This document shows, one piece after another, positions 11,969-23,379 of a DNA stretch of 64,000 bases. The position numbers and the translations under genes were made by a program. Position 1 is the stretch's first letter; each line of letters begins with the position of its first letter. A model generated the notes under the pieces. It had not been told where the DNA came from. It made no database searches and saw only the letters and a program-made list of their open reading frames with translations. The DNA comes from Patiria miniata (lineage: Eukaryota; Echinodermata; Asteroidea; Valvatida; Asterinidae). The stretch covers positions 2,727,427 through 2,791,426 of the forward strand of contig NW_024037064.1 of the NCBI RefSeq assembly GCF_015706575.1, given 5' to 3'.

Positions 11969-12386
11969 TTTCAGCTCAGCTTCAGCTTCATATTCCGAGA
12001 AAAACAGCATTCTAGGATCTCAATTTAAAATCAAAAGTTGCTAAATCATGTTTTGAATTGTTTTGAATTGCATTTTTTTCGCGATGTCGGGCACTGATCC
12101 GACAAATTATAGCAACCGCGCGCGTCTGTGCGTCGTTCCAATGCTTGTGCGCACTGCGCTGAATAACAAAACGAACAACTAATTTAAATTTTCCTACGGT
12201 GCTTCTTAAGAAGCATCGTTGGAAATGCCTTCTTTCGTTGATTTCTTCATAATGAGAGCTTGCCAGAAAGGATAATTTCACAGGGAGTTTAGTCCCCTTA
12301 CTATCTTTCAACCAGTATGTTTTTCAACAATAATTACGCCAGTTACTTTTTTGGATAGCTGCAAATGATGGACTCGGGCTTTAAAA
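11963..12386. mobile_element. Truncated TTAA-type MITE copy
   Basis: The sequence from ATGATGAAGTTTCAGCTCAG to CTGCAAATGATGGACTCGGG aligns with 33420-33885, the complete element in copy B. The left ~75 bases including one terminal repeat are missing, so this copy cannot move by itself. It lies in the intron of TRIM copy A. Confidence 0.75.
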
Positions 12387-13223
12387 CTCTTAGCGTAAAT
12401 AACTGCTGTTATATGGGGGATATGCATAAGTGAATTAAATTGCTCTACAGGTAAGTAGAGTGACGCAGTCTATTAATTTCATTACTGATGTCAGTTTGTT
12501 TGGAAAGAAAGTTGTAATTTTGGGGGGTCTGTAACCTTTAGAAAAGAATTACAGCTCAAAATGATCTCGGAAGCTGCGGACTCCCAACCATGCCAATTAA
12601 TTTGTGTTGTACTTTATGTGGAATGTGTACATGCAGGCATCCGTTTTCTATGAATGACATTTCGAGTGTTGCTATAGAGCAGACATGTGGCTATTGTTCC
12701 CCGAGTTATTACCTTTTATTGAGCTGCGGTTACCGCCGTCAGCACTCAGCCAGCCCATAAAATCCTGCGCTGGACCGTTTGTTACTAATTAACTAACTAA
12801 CTAGCAGAAAGGCACGACGATTTGTTGAGCTGCAATCCACAGCAATGGGTGTATATTGTTGTTCAATGCCTCGTTTGAAAATTGAACAACTTTGCATTGC
12901 TAAACAACAGCAATAAAACAGTTAAATATTAGAAAGAATCTATTTTTAGGTTTATACCATGAGAAAAGCACAGAAAGTACATGTACAAATTTAAAAGTAT
13001 TTGCAAAACTGTGTGTCTCCAAGACGTTGCAGTTACAATTGTAAATGTATGGTGGTTGAAGACCGCACAATGTTCATGTATTTATTCTACATGACCAGGC
13101 TTTTTTTAAGGAAATCCATGATTCATTATCGTATATTTCATGAGGACTGAGAAAAGTGGCAGTGCTTTATATACATGTACTTCTGCATATATATGTTATA
13201 TTTTAGTTCTTCTTTACCCACAG
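12387..13223. other. Intron of TRIM copy A
   Basis: No gene is seen. From about 12840 on, the sequence resembles the intron ends of the two other TRIM copies (AATTGAACAACTTTGCATTGC, GTTTATACCATGAGAAAAGC, GTATTTGCAAAACTGTGTG). It ends at acceptor TTTACCCACAG (13213-13223). Confidence 0.65.
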
Positions 13224-13852
13224 GTCCACGGGCAGTTGCAGCCATCCACAATCCTGAGCAACGCTTGCTTGTGTTGGAACGAGGAAGCAAGTATGTCAAG
13301 GTGTTCAACATGAAGGACAACACTCTTGTTATGCAGTTCCCAACAGTGGAACAGAGTCACATTGACGAGACACGTGTGGACCTACGCAGTGTAGTCTTCA
13401 AGAATGGTACAATCTTAGTAGGTGGTACAATACGGATGGTATGGACTGAACACAGACCCACTGATGGTGAGATCCTACACACCATACCAGTGAAGACTCC
13501 ACCTTACTACCTGGCTGTTGATGACATCACTAATAGAGTTGTGGTCAGTGGAGGTAACACAAAGAAAGTTGATGTTGTAGACAGCAAAGGTACTTCGCTC
13601 GCCACCATCCAACCAACAATGAATGGTGAGCCAGTGGAGGGCCGTGGTGTATGCTGTGACAGCTCAGGCATCTACCTTGCAGTGTTCCACGGTGTGACTA
13701 GCACTGGTCATATTCACCACTATGACCTAGATGGCGGGTTTCTTGATTGCCTGGCTCTGGGTCATTTCACCCCACGTGGAATCACATTCACACTGGATGG
13801 CCAGCTGGCAGTGGCTGACAACCTGTCAGTCACGATGTATCACAAGGTGTGA
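13224..13852 (+). CDS. TRIM copy A terminal beta-propeller exon
   Basis: This exon has two leading bases, 208 further codons and a TGA at 13850-13852. It joins in phase with the single base left by the donor at 11594. It carries propeller blades of NHL type (VLERGSKYVKVFNM, ILVGGTIRMVWTEH, YYLAVDDITNRVVVSGG, GIYLAVFHG, YDLDGGFLDCLALG, DGQLAVADN). It differs from copies 0 and B in many codons yet keeps the frame, which suggests past selection on the protein. If the stop at 11033 is real, this exon is not reached by normal translation. Confidence 0.8.
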
Positions 13853-14599
13853 TGTCATCCAACATGACATGACTAGCAATCATCATCATTCCAACAGCAA
13901 ATGTTAAGGATGAAATTGTCCAGTCATGCGACAGCACAAATCCACATTCATGTCTCACTTATTCCACAATCTCCTCAAAAATCATCTCCCCACCCCATCA
14001 GCCAGAATGGGCTTGCCATAAACCAACACTAACCAACTTTTTGTGTTGTTTACAAAACCCCAACTTCATCTAAGGCTTCTGCTTCATCTCCACCCCAAGA
14101 TTCCTCAGAATCCTACCACATTCAAAATACACCAACTATCCTTTGGCCTTGTGTGACAGGATTTGGTGTCCCTAAAGAAAAAAATGGACCAATATTGTAC
14201 TGGAGTTACATCAGGGGACAAAAAAACATGCAGCGTGAAGCCAAAGCCAGGGACAAATCCAAGATTTCACAAACACAATTAAGATTCTCCAATTGTTCCT
14301 TACGGGGACAATTAATATTCTTATATGTTCCTCATGAAACTTGCTGTACATGCTGCTATCTTTCATAACAAAGATTTGAGAAGCTAATGGAATCATTTTG
14401 TTCTTGCGAGATGCAATATTCTTTAAAGTGATCTTTGATAAATTATAACTTATATGTTGAATTTGGTGCTATATTATTAGCGTTCAAGAAAAGCCTTTGT
14501 CACCGAAATGCTGACAAGTCAAGTGATTTGTCAAAATATATCCTGAAGAGAATGACAAAGATCAGTCCATTAATGTGTTTTCACATCTTCACTCAATCT
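13853..14599. other. 3' UTR remnant and copy-A-specific insertion start
   Basis: Similarity to the 3' flanks of copies 0 and B continues only to about 13950 (CAGCAAATGTTAAGGATGAA). The sequence then leaves the paralogues until about 16560. No gene is seen. Confidence 0.55.
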
Positions 14600-15713
14600 T
14601 AACAAATTTTGTTGACAGCGTTCATGAGGTTTATATCTTGACCTCATCAGGTAGTGGTGGGGCATAGCCCTAATATTCTAAAGGATTAAAGCATGAAACT
14701 TCGCATGGTGGTTCTTCATGCACCTTTGAGAGGTCAATGAACTTTACACACTGTATTTATAACTTTTGTTCTTCAAACCTTCACTTTCCTATGACCCAAG
14801 TCTATGACATAGGTCTTCATACAACATGTACAATGGAAATAATGATCAGATGTTGGAACAATTCACATCTGACCAATTCATGCTATTAAGAGAATTGTCA
14901 TATACATGTATAGAACATGATATATTCAACTCCTGGTGACCTTACGAGAGTCATGACCTGTGTAAAACAATAGCCTACCTATGGATATTAATACGATTAA
15001 CACGATTGTAAATGTCACTTTTTCATGACCCAACTCTAAAATTTCACTTTCTGTGCAATGAAAAGAATTTTCAGATGTGGGGATATCATATTTGACATAG
15101 TGATACCCTCGAAGAGGTCAATGAACTTTGTATGCCTTATTGCCGTTATTTATCATATTATTCATCAAAACGCCATTTTTTTCATGACCCAAGCCTCAAT
15201 AGTGCCAAAGAATGGTACTGCACCAATCAGTTTCATGTCGTGATGAATTCAGACCCCACAAACAATTTTGAGGTGACCTCTGACCTCGTTTCTCCTTGTT
15301 TTATTGGCAGACGCAATATGGTGAGATTGGAACTTACATTTGTCAGTCTGTTTTGTAATGGAAAATGTACATGTGTCAAGGAACATTCACTCTTGTGTAT
15401 TTATTACACCCTGCTGTATCCAGATGGACTTGGATAACCACGTTTTTAACCTTTTAACCAAGTCCAATGGTCACTGTTAGAGAGTGATGCTTGTCCGATG
15501 TGCCTCTTTTATTCTGTTGCACCTGCGTTTGCCCTTATAAAAAGGAAAATTTAGATCAGAGGTCATGCAAAAAATTCTTTGGGGTTAGACTTCATGAAAT
15601 GTTGTAGAATTATTATTTAAAAAACACTTTTTTGGCTCTAAATAGACTTTGGTCATGAAAAAGTGCCATTTGCAAGATTAAACATGATAAATAATGGCAA
15701 TCAGAGTACACAA

Positions 15714-15747
15714 AGTTCACTGACCTCGTAAAGGTCATCAGAGGTCA
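15714..15747 (+). promoter_or_regulatory. IR1 + DR4 nuclear-receptor-type half-site composite, unit 1
   Basis: AGTTCA-C-TGACCT (IR1, 15714-15726) is followed by AGGTCA-TCAG-AGGTCA (DR4, 15732-15747). DR4 and IR1 are recognised arrangements for nuclear receptor dimers. Binding here is only inferred from sequence. Confidence 0.45.
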
Positions 15748-15891
15748 ATTATGAAATGTCTACATATCTGAAAATTAATATTATGGCAAGAATACCCAAA
15801 ATTTCGATATGGATAATAAAAAGTGGTGTTTTGAATAGTTTATCCTCTTATTATCTTTAAATAGGATGCACAGAGTTTATTGACCCCTTGA

Positions 15892-15907
15892 AGGTCAACA
15901 GAGGTCA
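15892..15907 (+). promoter_or_regulatory. DR4 half-site pair, unit 2
   Basis: AGGTCA-ACAG-AGGTCA lies 160 bp after the DR4 of unit 1, with a degenerate IR1 (AGTTTATTGACCC) just before it. Confidence 0.4.
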
Positions 15908-16038
15908 GACATAAGATTCCCTGCATATGAAATTCTTTCATAACATGAGCAACTTAACATTATGACTTTGGTCTTGAAAACGTTGGGCCTTAAAGGGGTA
16001 AATGGTATAAATAACTAGAGTTAGTGCAGTTAATACAA

Positions 16039-16072
16039 AGGTCGTTGACCTCTGGAAGGTCATCAGAGGTCA
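16039..16072 (+). promoter_or_regulatory. IR1 + DR4 composite, unit 3
   Basis: AGGTCG-T-TGACCT (16039-16051) is followed by AGGTCA-TCAG-AGGTCA (16057-16072). The DR4 lies 165 bp after that of unit 2. A fourth, weaker unit (AGGTCA-CCAA-TGTTCA) is at 16203-16218. Confidence 0.4.
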
Positions 16073-16559
16073 ATTGTGATTTTTTTTTCTGTATTTGGTT
16101 TTATCTACATTGTATGAATTAGACTATACATAGACTTATAGGAAAGTGATTTTTGAGAACAATAGGTATAAATAAAGTATTCAAAGGTTATTGACTCCTT
16201 AAAGGTCACCAATGTTCAGATATGAAATGCCTCAATATCTGAATTTTTTGGCATGGTATGAAGACCTCACATGCCAAGTTTCACGCTTTTATCACAAATT
16301 GCACAATTCTGTCTCTATTGTTCATTCCGCACCTTAAATAAGAGGCTTTTAATAGTAAAATAGAAATAGAAATTTTGAGTATTACAACCACTTGAGATGT
16401 AGCCATACTACATGTACAAGTATTTTGTAAGATAATATCGTTTAAATTCATTTTAAGCATAAGCATCACCATGATAGTAAGTACTCATATTACTCCTCAA
16501 TATCAGCCTTTATTTACTCAGTTTTTGTACTACTTTTTGTAGTTTCTGTTCACACGTTT

Positions 16560-19150
16560 GGATCTACAATACATTTATACTGAAGATAAATTACTCATTC
16601 AAAGGTTTGCGAGAGATGAGTGACAATGCTCATTCTTTTGATTTAATTTCCTGTCTGAATTCACAGAAAGAAGACTGGTGGTGACTGTGTTTATAAGAAT
16701 GCTTTTATCTTGATTTGAAATTTGGTACTTATTTTTTTCTCGGACTGTCAAATATCCCATCAGTTTGTAAATCATTTTAAGCACAATGTACAAATCAGTG
16801 TACAAGCTATGGCCTCCGTTGCCTTGATTTTGGCCTGACCGCCACCTTGAACAATTGAATGGTCCCACAAATTGGAATTTCTTAATGCAAGCTTGTTTCT
16901 AATTAGCAAACAAAAAAAGATTTCCTTGCCGTTTCACGAATTGAATTCCATACTGATGTTTTAATTGGTTTACGTTTTTGGTTGCAATTTCAGTAAACTT
17001 GGAAACAACGAAAAATCCTCACTTCAGTTTTAAGTGCCAACCAAAACAATATCATTTGTGTGCATAGTCAATCTTATCAGTTACAATACAGTTTAAATTT
17101 AATTTTTAAGTGTTTAACAATGCACCACTGTATGTAGATCTTATAAGTAACAAGACTTGGTAAACTCCCTTAGATTCTTACTGTGCTATATGTACATTAC
17201 ATTTTCTAGTAATGGATAATTTTAATTATTTGTTCACTTCACTTTTTGCAGCCACGTCGGATCATTTGCAATTACCCAGATAAGTACATGTACCTACAGA
17301 TTTAATGACAATACCCTCAAAGTGAAGATAGGACTGGTAGCCTGTGAAAAAAACCTTGTGAAATAATTCTGCCTGAAACGGTATTGTCAGAAAAAAATCA
17401 TTGAGGTTGGTTTCAACATGGGTGCCTACAGAATCCAGTTTACGAGATCCAAAGAATTCTGCATTACGCTTTCTCTGTTTTTTCCAAAATGTATAGTAGA
17501 CACTCAGCTAAGGCTTGAACAGAATAATAAAGTAATACTTTAAATGTTGAACACTTTTGATGCTTAAAAAAAACCTGCCAAAGGCAAATGATCCTATGTA
17601 CAATATACCGTTAAGCAAATGTATCACTATGAAAGTTGATAAAGATTTCTTTCAAAATGAGTCTTTTAATATCCACTGAAAAAGAGGAGGATTTTGGTAG
17701 TTTTTGCATTTACAAGCCTTGTCCATTTGCATTTACATCAATGAAACACTAATGTTGATAATAATTTAATCATCAAAATGTCTGCTAAAGATGAACAAAA
17801 ATACTTATCTAAGGCCAAAAAAAAAAAAATATTCGGTCTCTGGTCAGACCAAAGTTCCGAAATGGACACGGGGACGCGGCTTTTTTTTTTCTTCAAGCTT
17901 GGATTGTACAGACAAGGTGGGGTACTATTTTGCTTTTTTTTGGTGTCCTCATGTACATTGGTGTCCTCCGTAATTTGCCTTGGTGCAATTCCCCATTCCT
18001 TGGTGCTCTTTGTTAAAAAAATTGAAGAGGTGCGGCAATAGAGGGCGCTGTTGGAGCTACCGCGGAACATTTTGGAAAAAAAACACATTGACGCGCATGA
18101 TTAAAATCGACGCGCGCGCTGACCAGAGACCAACATATTTTTTTTTGGCCTAATTTGCCTATCTGCCTGAATTCACAGAATAAAGACTGATGTGAACTAT
18201 ACTCACAATTGGATTGTCTTGACGAAATGTTTTATTTTTTTTAATGGTAAACACATTCTCGGTTGCAAATTATTGTAACACATGTTCAAGTCAATTGCTC
18301 TATTGAATTTCAGGAAGCTGTGGCCTCCGTGGCCTTCACTTTGGCCCGACTACCTCCTGAAGATTCTCTTGCCTTTTCGAGAATTAAATTCCATACCTCT
18401 ATTTTCATTGTTTTACCTATTTGGTTGCCATATCAAAAACTTCTTTTCTTCATCTAAAAATTAAAAACAAAAATCATGCCTTAAAATAACTATACTGTTA
18501 TTCCACTTGGAAACCTCAATCCCCAAAGAAACCCACAAAGTGAAGTCTCCTGAATCCAACAGAATCCCACAACTCCGATACATACAACAAAAACTGCTAC
18601 TGTGGAATCGGGTTGAAACTATCACACGTGGTTAACTGTCAATGGCTGTGTTATGAACTATTTTCTACAAATTTGGGCAATTACATATTCATCAACTTTT
18701 TGGGGTAACCTTTGATTGACACATAAATATGCTGACAATTTTATTAGTGGATTCCAGCCGGACAAGTAAACTCCAGATTTCTTGGACCAGTCTTCATAGC
18801 CGCATGAAAAGGTCAATGGTTACACCTTTTCTTCAGACCCCCCCAAACAATTAAAATGCCACTGCGCCCTTTACTATGACTCTCGATCCCTCCATTAAAT
18901 ATTGAGTATCTGTAATTGTGCCGACACCTGTTATGATTACTTAAAAACTGAATATGATTAAAAAATAGTGCCGCCTTGTGCATTTTTTTCATAGAAAATT
19001 ATCTTCTTGAAGTTGGCTTTTAGGGGTTGGCTGTTAAAATATGTATGTTCCTACAACTTTGGCTGTAACTTGGAATTTGCCAGCTAGAACCCTGACCCTG
19101 CAATACAGTCCGTGTTCTTAATCTTCACTTGATGACTATTATGCAACTTC
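16560..19150. repeat. Segmental-duplication flank of TRIM copy A
   Basis: It is paralogous to 1500-3720 and 32880-35880. It contains two internal copies of an older tandem unit (about 16590-17400 and 17640-18480), each with GGCCTCCGTTGCCTTGATTT or a variant. No gene is supported. Confidence 0.65.
17813..18150. mobile_element. Harbinger-like MITE, TAA target duplication
   Basis: The terminal inverted repeats begin GGCCAAAAAAAAAAAA(TATT) and contain TCGGTCTCTGGTCAG; the far end reads CTGACCAGAGACCAACATAT...GGCC. It is flanked by TAA on both sides (17810-17812, 18151-18153). A 3-bp TWA target duplication and GGCC ends fit PIF/Harbinger. Copies 0 (near 2200) and B (near 34110) have uninterrupted sequence here. 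A second copy is at 52340-52682. Confidence 0.85.
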
Positions 19151-19420
19151 AAATTTCACACAGTACATCAGGAATACATTTAAATTGGACTTGCATGTAT
19201 TGCAGTACATATTAAAAGTATAGAGAAATATATAACAGACTTTAAGACCATCTCCAAATGGATACGGCTAGCAAAACACATGCGTCTATGAAAGCAGCTG
19301 AATCCGCATCCCATAGACACATGTGTTATGGTACAAGCTACTACCAATAATATTGAAGACATGAAGCTCTAATTGAGACAGGACCCACCTTTGAGTTCAT
19401 GCCATGAACTTGCGTGGTGG
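19151..19420. other. 3' flank of the minus-strand gene
   Basis: No coding signal is seen. This should hold the 3' UTR of the minus-strand gene. I saw no clear canonical polyadenylation hexamer on that strand in the first 200 bases. Confidence 0.35.
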
Positions 19421-19532
19421 CTACAGGGTTCCAGACTGTTCATTCCATGAGCTGTCATCCTTCCCCATCTCCAATGGCCATGTTGACTCGCTGTCACTTG
19501 TGAGCTGGGCAGTGCTGATGTATAGGATTACC
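19421..19532 (-). CDS. Last exon of an unrecognised minus-strand gene
   Basis: After acceptor GTTACAG, one base completes a Lys codon, then 36 codons (VILYISTAQLTSDSE ... WNEQSGTL) run to TAG (19423-19421). Its phase agrees with the donor of the exon at 19686-19809. The C-terminus is acidic and polar, with no membrane segment or motif that I recognise. I do not assign a function. Confidence 0.55.
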
Positions 19533-19685
19533 CTGTAACGTACATCAATGGGTAAAATCAATTAAATAGGACTGTGTGTACTCTGGAACCAACTTTAACT
19601 GCCTTGTGATGTTGTAACCTGTTTTTAAGTCCTGAATTCATGCTGATTGAGTGTAGTAGAGGTGGTGAGCAGGTGAGATGCTTAC

Positions 19686-19809
19686 TTGTTCCTTTGGAAG
19701 CCATCCTCTCTGGACACTGTCTTGATGGGGAAGTTAGGCATCCTGTTAGCGGCTGTGCCTGGTATGTCCTCTAATAAGTTGCTACTTGGGATCCAGTCAC
19801 TGCTACTCC
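19686..19809 (-). CDS. Penultimate exon of the unrecognised minus-strand gene
   Basis: It starts after a strong acceptor (TTTTTCCCCCAG) with two bases completing a Gly codon, carries 40 codons (SSSDWIPSSNLLEDIPGTAA...), and ends AA|GTAAGC. Read on, the frame would stop at once (AAG TAA), so the donor is needed to reach the next exon. Both junctions keep the frame, which is the main support. Confidence 0.55.
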
Positions 19810-20092
19810 CTGGGGGAAAAATTCAGAAGACAAAGTTGTTTTTTTTTAGGAAAACATTCTCTTAACTGATACTGCTAATTTGAACATCCTGCATGTCCAC
19901 TGAGTTTAGAAATCACAGTCGTCTATTTTCAAGTTAAATTTCATGGCTTGAACTTTTAGCTGAGTTCTTCAATTAGAATCTTTAAGCTCCACGCCGAAAA
20001 AATACTTCACACCCCCTTTATCTTGATGCTCCAGATATTATTAATTTCCTTGCATCTAATGAAAGTGTGTGGCAAATGAAAACTGAGCTTAC

Positions 20093-20233
20093 CTGGTGTA
20101 TAAGCCCAGATGCTACTCCCTGGTGAACCAACAGGGTAGCCCAGATCATTGACAGGTACAACATCAAAGCTGACAAGTGTCTTGCGTTGCCCTTGACTAT
20201 GCTCATTGCTAACTGGAATTGGTATGCGGCGAT
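20093..20233 (-). CDS. Third-last exon of the unrecognised minus-strand gene
   Basis: The donor is CACCAG|GTAAGC at 20093/20092 and the likely acceptor is GAACAG|AT at 20233. The acceptor has a poor pyrimidine tract, so this boundary could shift (CCAG at about 20215 is an alternative). The reading frame gives RRIPIPVSNEHSQGQRK...SFDVVPVNDLGYPVGSPG...IWAYTP and is closed by a stop at 20240-20238 beyond the acceptor. Exons further upstream were not found. The protein family is unknown to me. Confidence 0.5.
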
Positions 20234-20689
20234 CTGTTCAGTTGCCATGGTGACCAAACTAGGTGCGGTGGTAGGTGCATGAAGCATCAAGCTCAATGAA
20301 ATATGGGTGAGCTGTGCAAATTAAATGAAATTGAAATTATAAAAAAAACTCACAATATGACATTATAATGATTATAACTGTTTTTCATTATTTGGTAAGC
20401 TTTTGTAATTTTGGGGGCATTGTGTAGCTGTGAATACAACTACATGTATATAATAGGAGAGGGTTTGCAGATACACCAAGTAAAATGACTGTCTAAAAAT
20501 ACTATTTAATAATTGATTAAACTAATATTGCGCTCTCTCCACAAATACTGCATCAGACAGTTACTCCCTTTCCCTGTATCCTATCACCAACATTTGCTGA
20601 AATGCTCCAATTTTTCAATTATTTGTAATTATAATATTTTTTTACAGCTGAGATACAGACGGGACTCGGAAGTTCCGTCATTTCGAGTG

Positions 20690-20818
20690 CGACATTTTGA
20701 CATTTGAGTACTCGTACGAGTGCAAGTACCAGTATGAGTACTCTAAAAAAAAAAAAAGAACTCGAGTTCAAGTAGTACTTGAGTACCAGTACCGAGTACG
20801 AGTACTACATATACTACA
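20690..20818. repeat. Palindromic word array (GAGTACTCGTACGAGT)
   Basis: GAGTACTCGTACGAGTGC at the left and CCGAGTACGAGTACTAC at the right surround a short A-rich centre. The region is built from GTAC/GAGTAC words on both strands. No target duplication was seen, so it may be only the core of a small element. Confidence 0.6.
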
Positions 20819-20989
20819 CTGGAACAAAGAGTATATACACAACTGTACATATTATTACACCAAATATGAAAAGACCAATTAGATTCCTCATCTGGCTCAT
20901 TTTTATGATTCTAATCCTAAATGAAACTATAAATGTTTTACCTGCAACCTTTTTGAATGTCTTTTATAGGTTTTAACGCAATTTCAATG

Positions 20990-21263
20990 CCCCCTTTTTA
21001 AAGTAAGATAAATTGATTGCAACACAGTCTGTAACAATAATATGTATTTCTCTATATAGACAATTTTCTTTAGTCAGATCTGTATGCACAATGTTTAAAC
21101 CTTTTCTAATATTAGTATTTAATGTCGTATTTTGTTTTTTAACTCGGTAGGCCTTTAACTTTTTAAAAAATGTATTTTTTTAAAATGTAAATCACGTGCA
21201 ATTCAGCTGTGGCTGCCATTTCGGATTTGTTAATAAACCATGTTGAATTGAATTGAATTGAAT
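20990..21263 (+). mobile_element. 3' end of a CR1/L2-like non-LTR retrotransposon
   Basis: The sequence CAGCTGTGGCTGCCATTTCGG, then TTAATAAACCATG followed by (TTGAA)4, is the 3' UTR and pentamer tail typical of CR1/L2-type LINEs. No reverse transcriptase sequence is attached, so the copy is 5'-truncated. The upstream limit is approximate. Confidence 0.6.
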
Positions 21264-22575
21264 AGATAATTAGTTAAAACAAAATGTAAGAGTCAGTTCA
21301 TATAAATACTTCATATCAGTGTCCACGGTAAAACAAAACGAACTCTTAAAAAAGCAAAGGAAATCTGAATTTGGTGGCACTTGTCTGAAAGCAATTTACA
21401 AATTATTTGCGCTTGTAAAACTATGCTAGCTTTAGAAATTTTTTTGTTTCCTGAATTTTAACTTAAATCAAAGAAAAAACACAAAATAGTTTTCTCTATT
21501 ATCATTTCTTGATTGATGCCGCAGAAAGAGCTACAAACAGTTGCCTGAAATTTTCTCATCAAATATTAAAAAGACAAATATTAAAGAAAAAATCATCACA
21601 GCCAACTGAACAGTACTCTGCGTTCCCAGCTGGCAAGTTGCTTTTTTTTGTTTAGAGGGGAAAGGTTTGTGGGGTGGTAAAATAGCATTAAATGCATGTT
21701 TTTTTCTAGTTGTGAAAACAAATGGATTTTAAAAAGTACATATAACATGAGGCTGTGTACCGTAGTGATACAGTTAACTGTGTGACGTTGTTTAGCATTT
21801 TGGCTGGGTGACCTTTAAAGAAAGCACATATATACATTTGTAACGAGCCCCAAAATTTGCCGAAAATTACAAAACATGTGACCTCTTACCATGGGAATGG
21901 GCCTTATACATATTTTAAACGACTATGTTTGGTCAATTTTTGATCATGGACCCTTGGCAACTCGTATTCAACAAGTGGCCAATTTTACGACTGAAAATTC
22001 TGAATGACGCTAGTTTGTGAGCTAGGTCAAAGGAATTATAGAAATTCAAACTTGTTCATTTGGGGATATTTTACAAACAGAACCATAAATGAGAACATTA
22101 TGTCAAAGAATGGAAGGAAAAAGTAGGTACAGGTACATTATTACCTCATTTGATGAAACTAGTTTACAAGTTAAGAATGACATGTACAATGCACAGATGT
22201 ATGGACACTGGTGGTTGCATGCCAGTTAAGAGGCCAAAAATCGCCTACACTGGCCAAATCAGGATAAGCACGCCCTCTTTTTTGGTGCTGTTAGAGCATT
22301 TTGTATTTCCCCTCAAGTTTAGAAGGGGGGGGTGTCTCTATCACTGGAGTCTATGGCAGTTTATTTACTGGTCTGCAACCTTACGGTGTACGTGTACATT
22401 TATGCAAGTATTTAAAATTAACTCAGGTCCGAGATACAAAAACTCAAGTGTAGAGTATGTCAGCAAACAAACAAAATAATGAACTTTACAAGTCTCTGGG
22501 AAAAGGCTCCCTCTAACGGTTACGACTATGCACACTCTAATCTAAGTTGAAAACATTTGACATTGTCTTTCATTG
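21264..22575. other. Gene-less stretch
   Basis: No feature is recognised. The ORF at 22150-22479 has no domain signs and crosses a G-rich run (22326-22332). Confidence 0.4.
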
Positions 22576-22790
22576 ACTTGACTCCTAAATTCCTTCAAGG
22601 GTAACCAATGTCACACCTGGGAATAAACAGGAATCTAACCAGGGGCCATCAGAAATGAAGACACACAGAAGGATCTGACAAAGACTCCTCAATTCCTTCC
22701 AGGATAACTTAGGTCACACCTTGAAATAAACAGGAATCGAACCAGGGGTCAACAGAAAAGAAAACAAGAAGAAGGATCTGAATAAAAGAT
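22576..22790. repeat. Two-copy tandem duplication, ~105 bp unit, with B-box-like motif
   Basis: Both units contain ACTCCT(A)AATTCCTTC, GGTCACACCT and AATAAACAGGAATC(G/T)AACCAGGGG. Read on the minus strand, CCCCTGGTTCGATTCC resembles a pol III B box, so the unit may come from a SINE. An A box was not found. Confidence 0.6.
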
Positions 22791-23210
22791 TCACATGCTT
22801 CATACCAGACAGCCCCACCATGCAGTACACCATTGCACTTCCCACGGTAGCACGTTAGTATTAAGCCTATATGTTGACAAGTTTAAAACTGAGAAGATTT
22901 TTTTTTTGGTCAAAATTAAACTTCAAATTGATTGAACATTTCTCATCAGTATAACACAGGAGAAACAAAAACTGCAATAAGTGTGTGGAGTATAAAAAGA
23001 AATTTGAGGGACATATTTTGCTGGGGTGTATATGCAATTGAAATTTAGCCAAGTACATAATGTACATGTAGATAGAATACACGAAACTATCTAGGGTCCA
23101 AAACTCAAGTGTAAAGTAAATATGTACCTACGTAGATAAACAGATATATATAGACTGTGCATGTGTGACGTACATGTACATGTATGGAGCAAAACAAAAA
23201 TCCCAAGCTC

Positions 23211-23220
23211 TATATATAAA
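23211..23220 (+). promoter_or_regulatory. TATA box of TRIM copy B
   Basis: TATATATAAA lies in the block (23180-23300) shared with copy A. It is followed by CCATGTCACATGGCTTGATG and the conserved first exon. Confidence 0.6.
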
Positions 23221-23244
23221 CCATGTCACATGGCTTGATGACGA

Positions 23245-23379
23245 TGCTGTGTTTGTCCAGCGCCATCTTTACCAGATCTGCCTTATCAAAAAACTCAACT
23301 GTGCTCTTACAGGGGAGAAAAAATACTTCAGTTTCAAAAAAGAACCTTCTATAAGTGATTTGCCTTGCATTATAAAGAG
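23245..23379 (+). other. Inferred noncoding first exon of TRIM copy B
   Basis: The exon start is set about 30 bp after the TATA box (inferred). It ends at donor TATAAAGAG|GTAAGAA. The intron would run to the acceptor GAATACAG at 23799-23806, seven bases before the ATG of the coding exon. The ORF through this block has no counterpart in other frames or families, so I read it as untranslated. Confidence 0.5.

Larger units (their letters stand above)
14600..16250. repeat. Inverted tandem array of ~160-bp units carrying AGGTCA half sites
   Basis: Right-arm units (15540-16250, + orientation) share TTGGTCATGAAAA...GATAAATAATGGCAATCAG...AAGTTCACTGACCT...AGGTCATCAGAGGTCA. Left-arm units (about 14620-15290) match the same sequence on the minus strand, for example CTTATTGCCGTTATTTATCA at 15134-15153. 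The whole block is absent from the corresponding place in copies 0 and B, so it is an insertion. Termini and target duplication were not resolved. Confidence 0.7.

Noticed and set aside
20018..20296. 92-codon minus ORF as a protein
   Set aside because: The frame with splice-consistent neighbours is a different one (exon 20093-20233); this ORF is its shadow.
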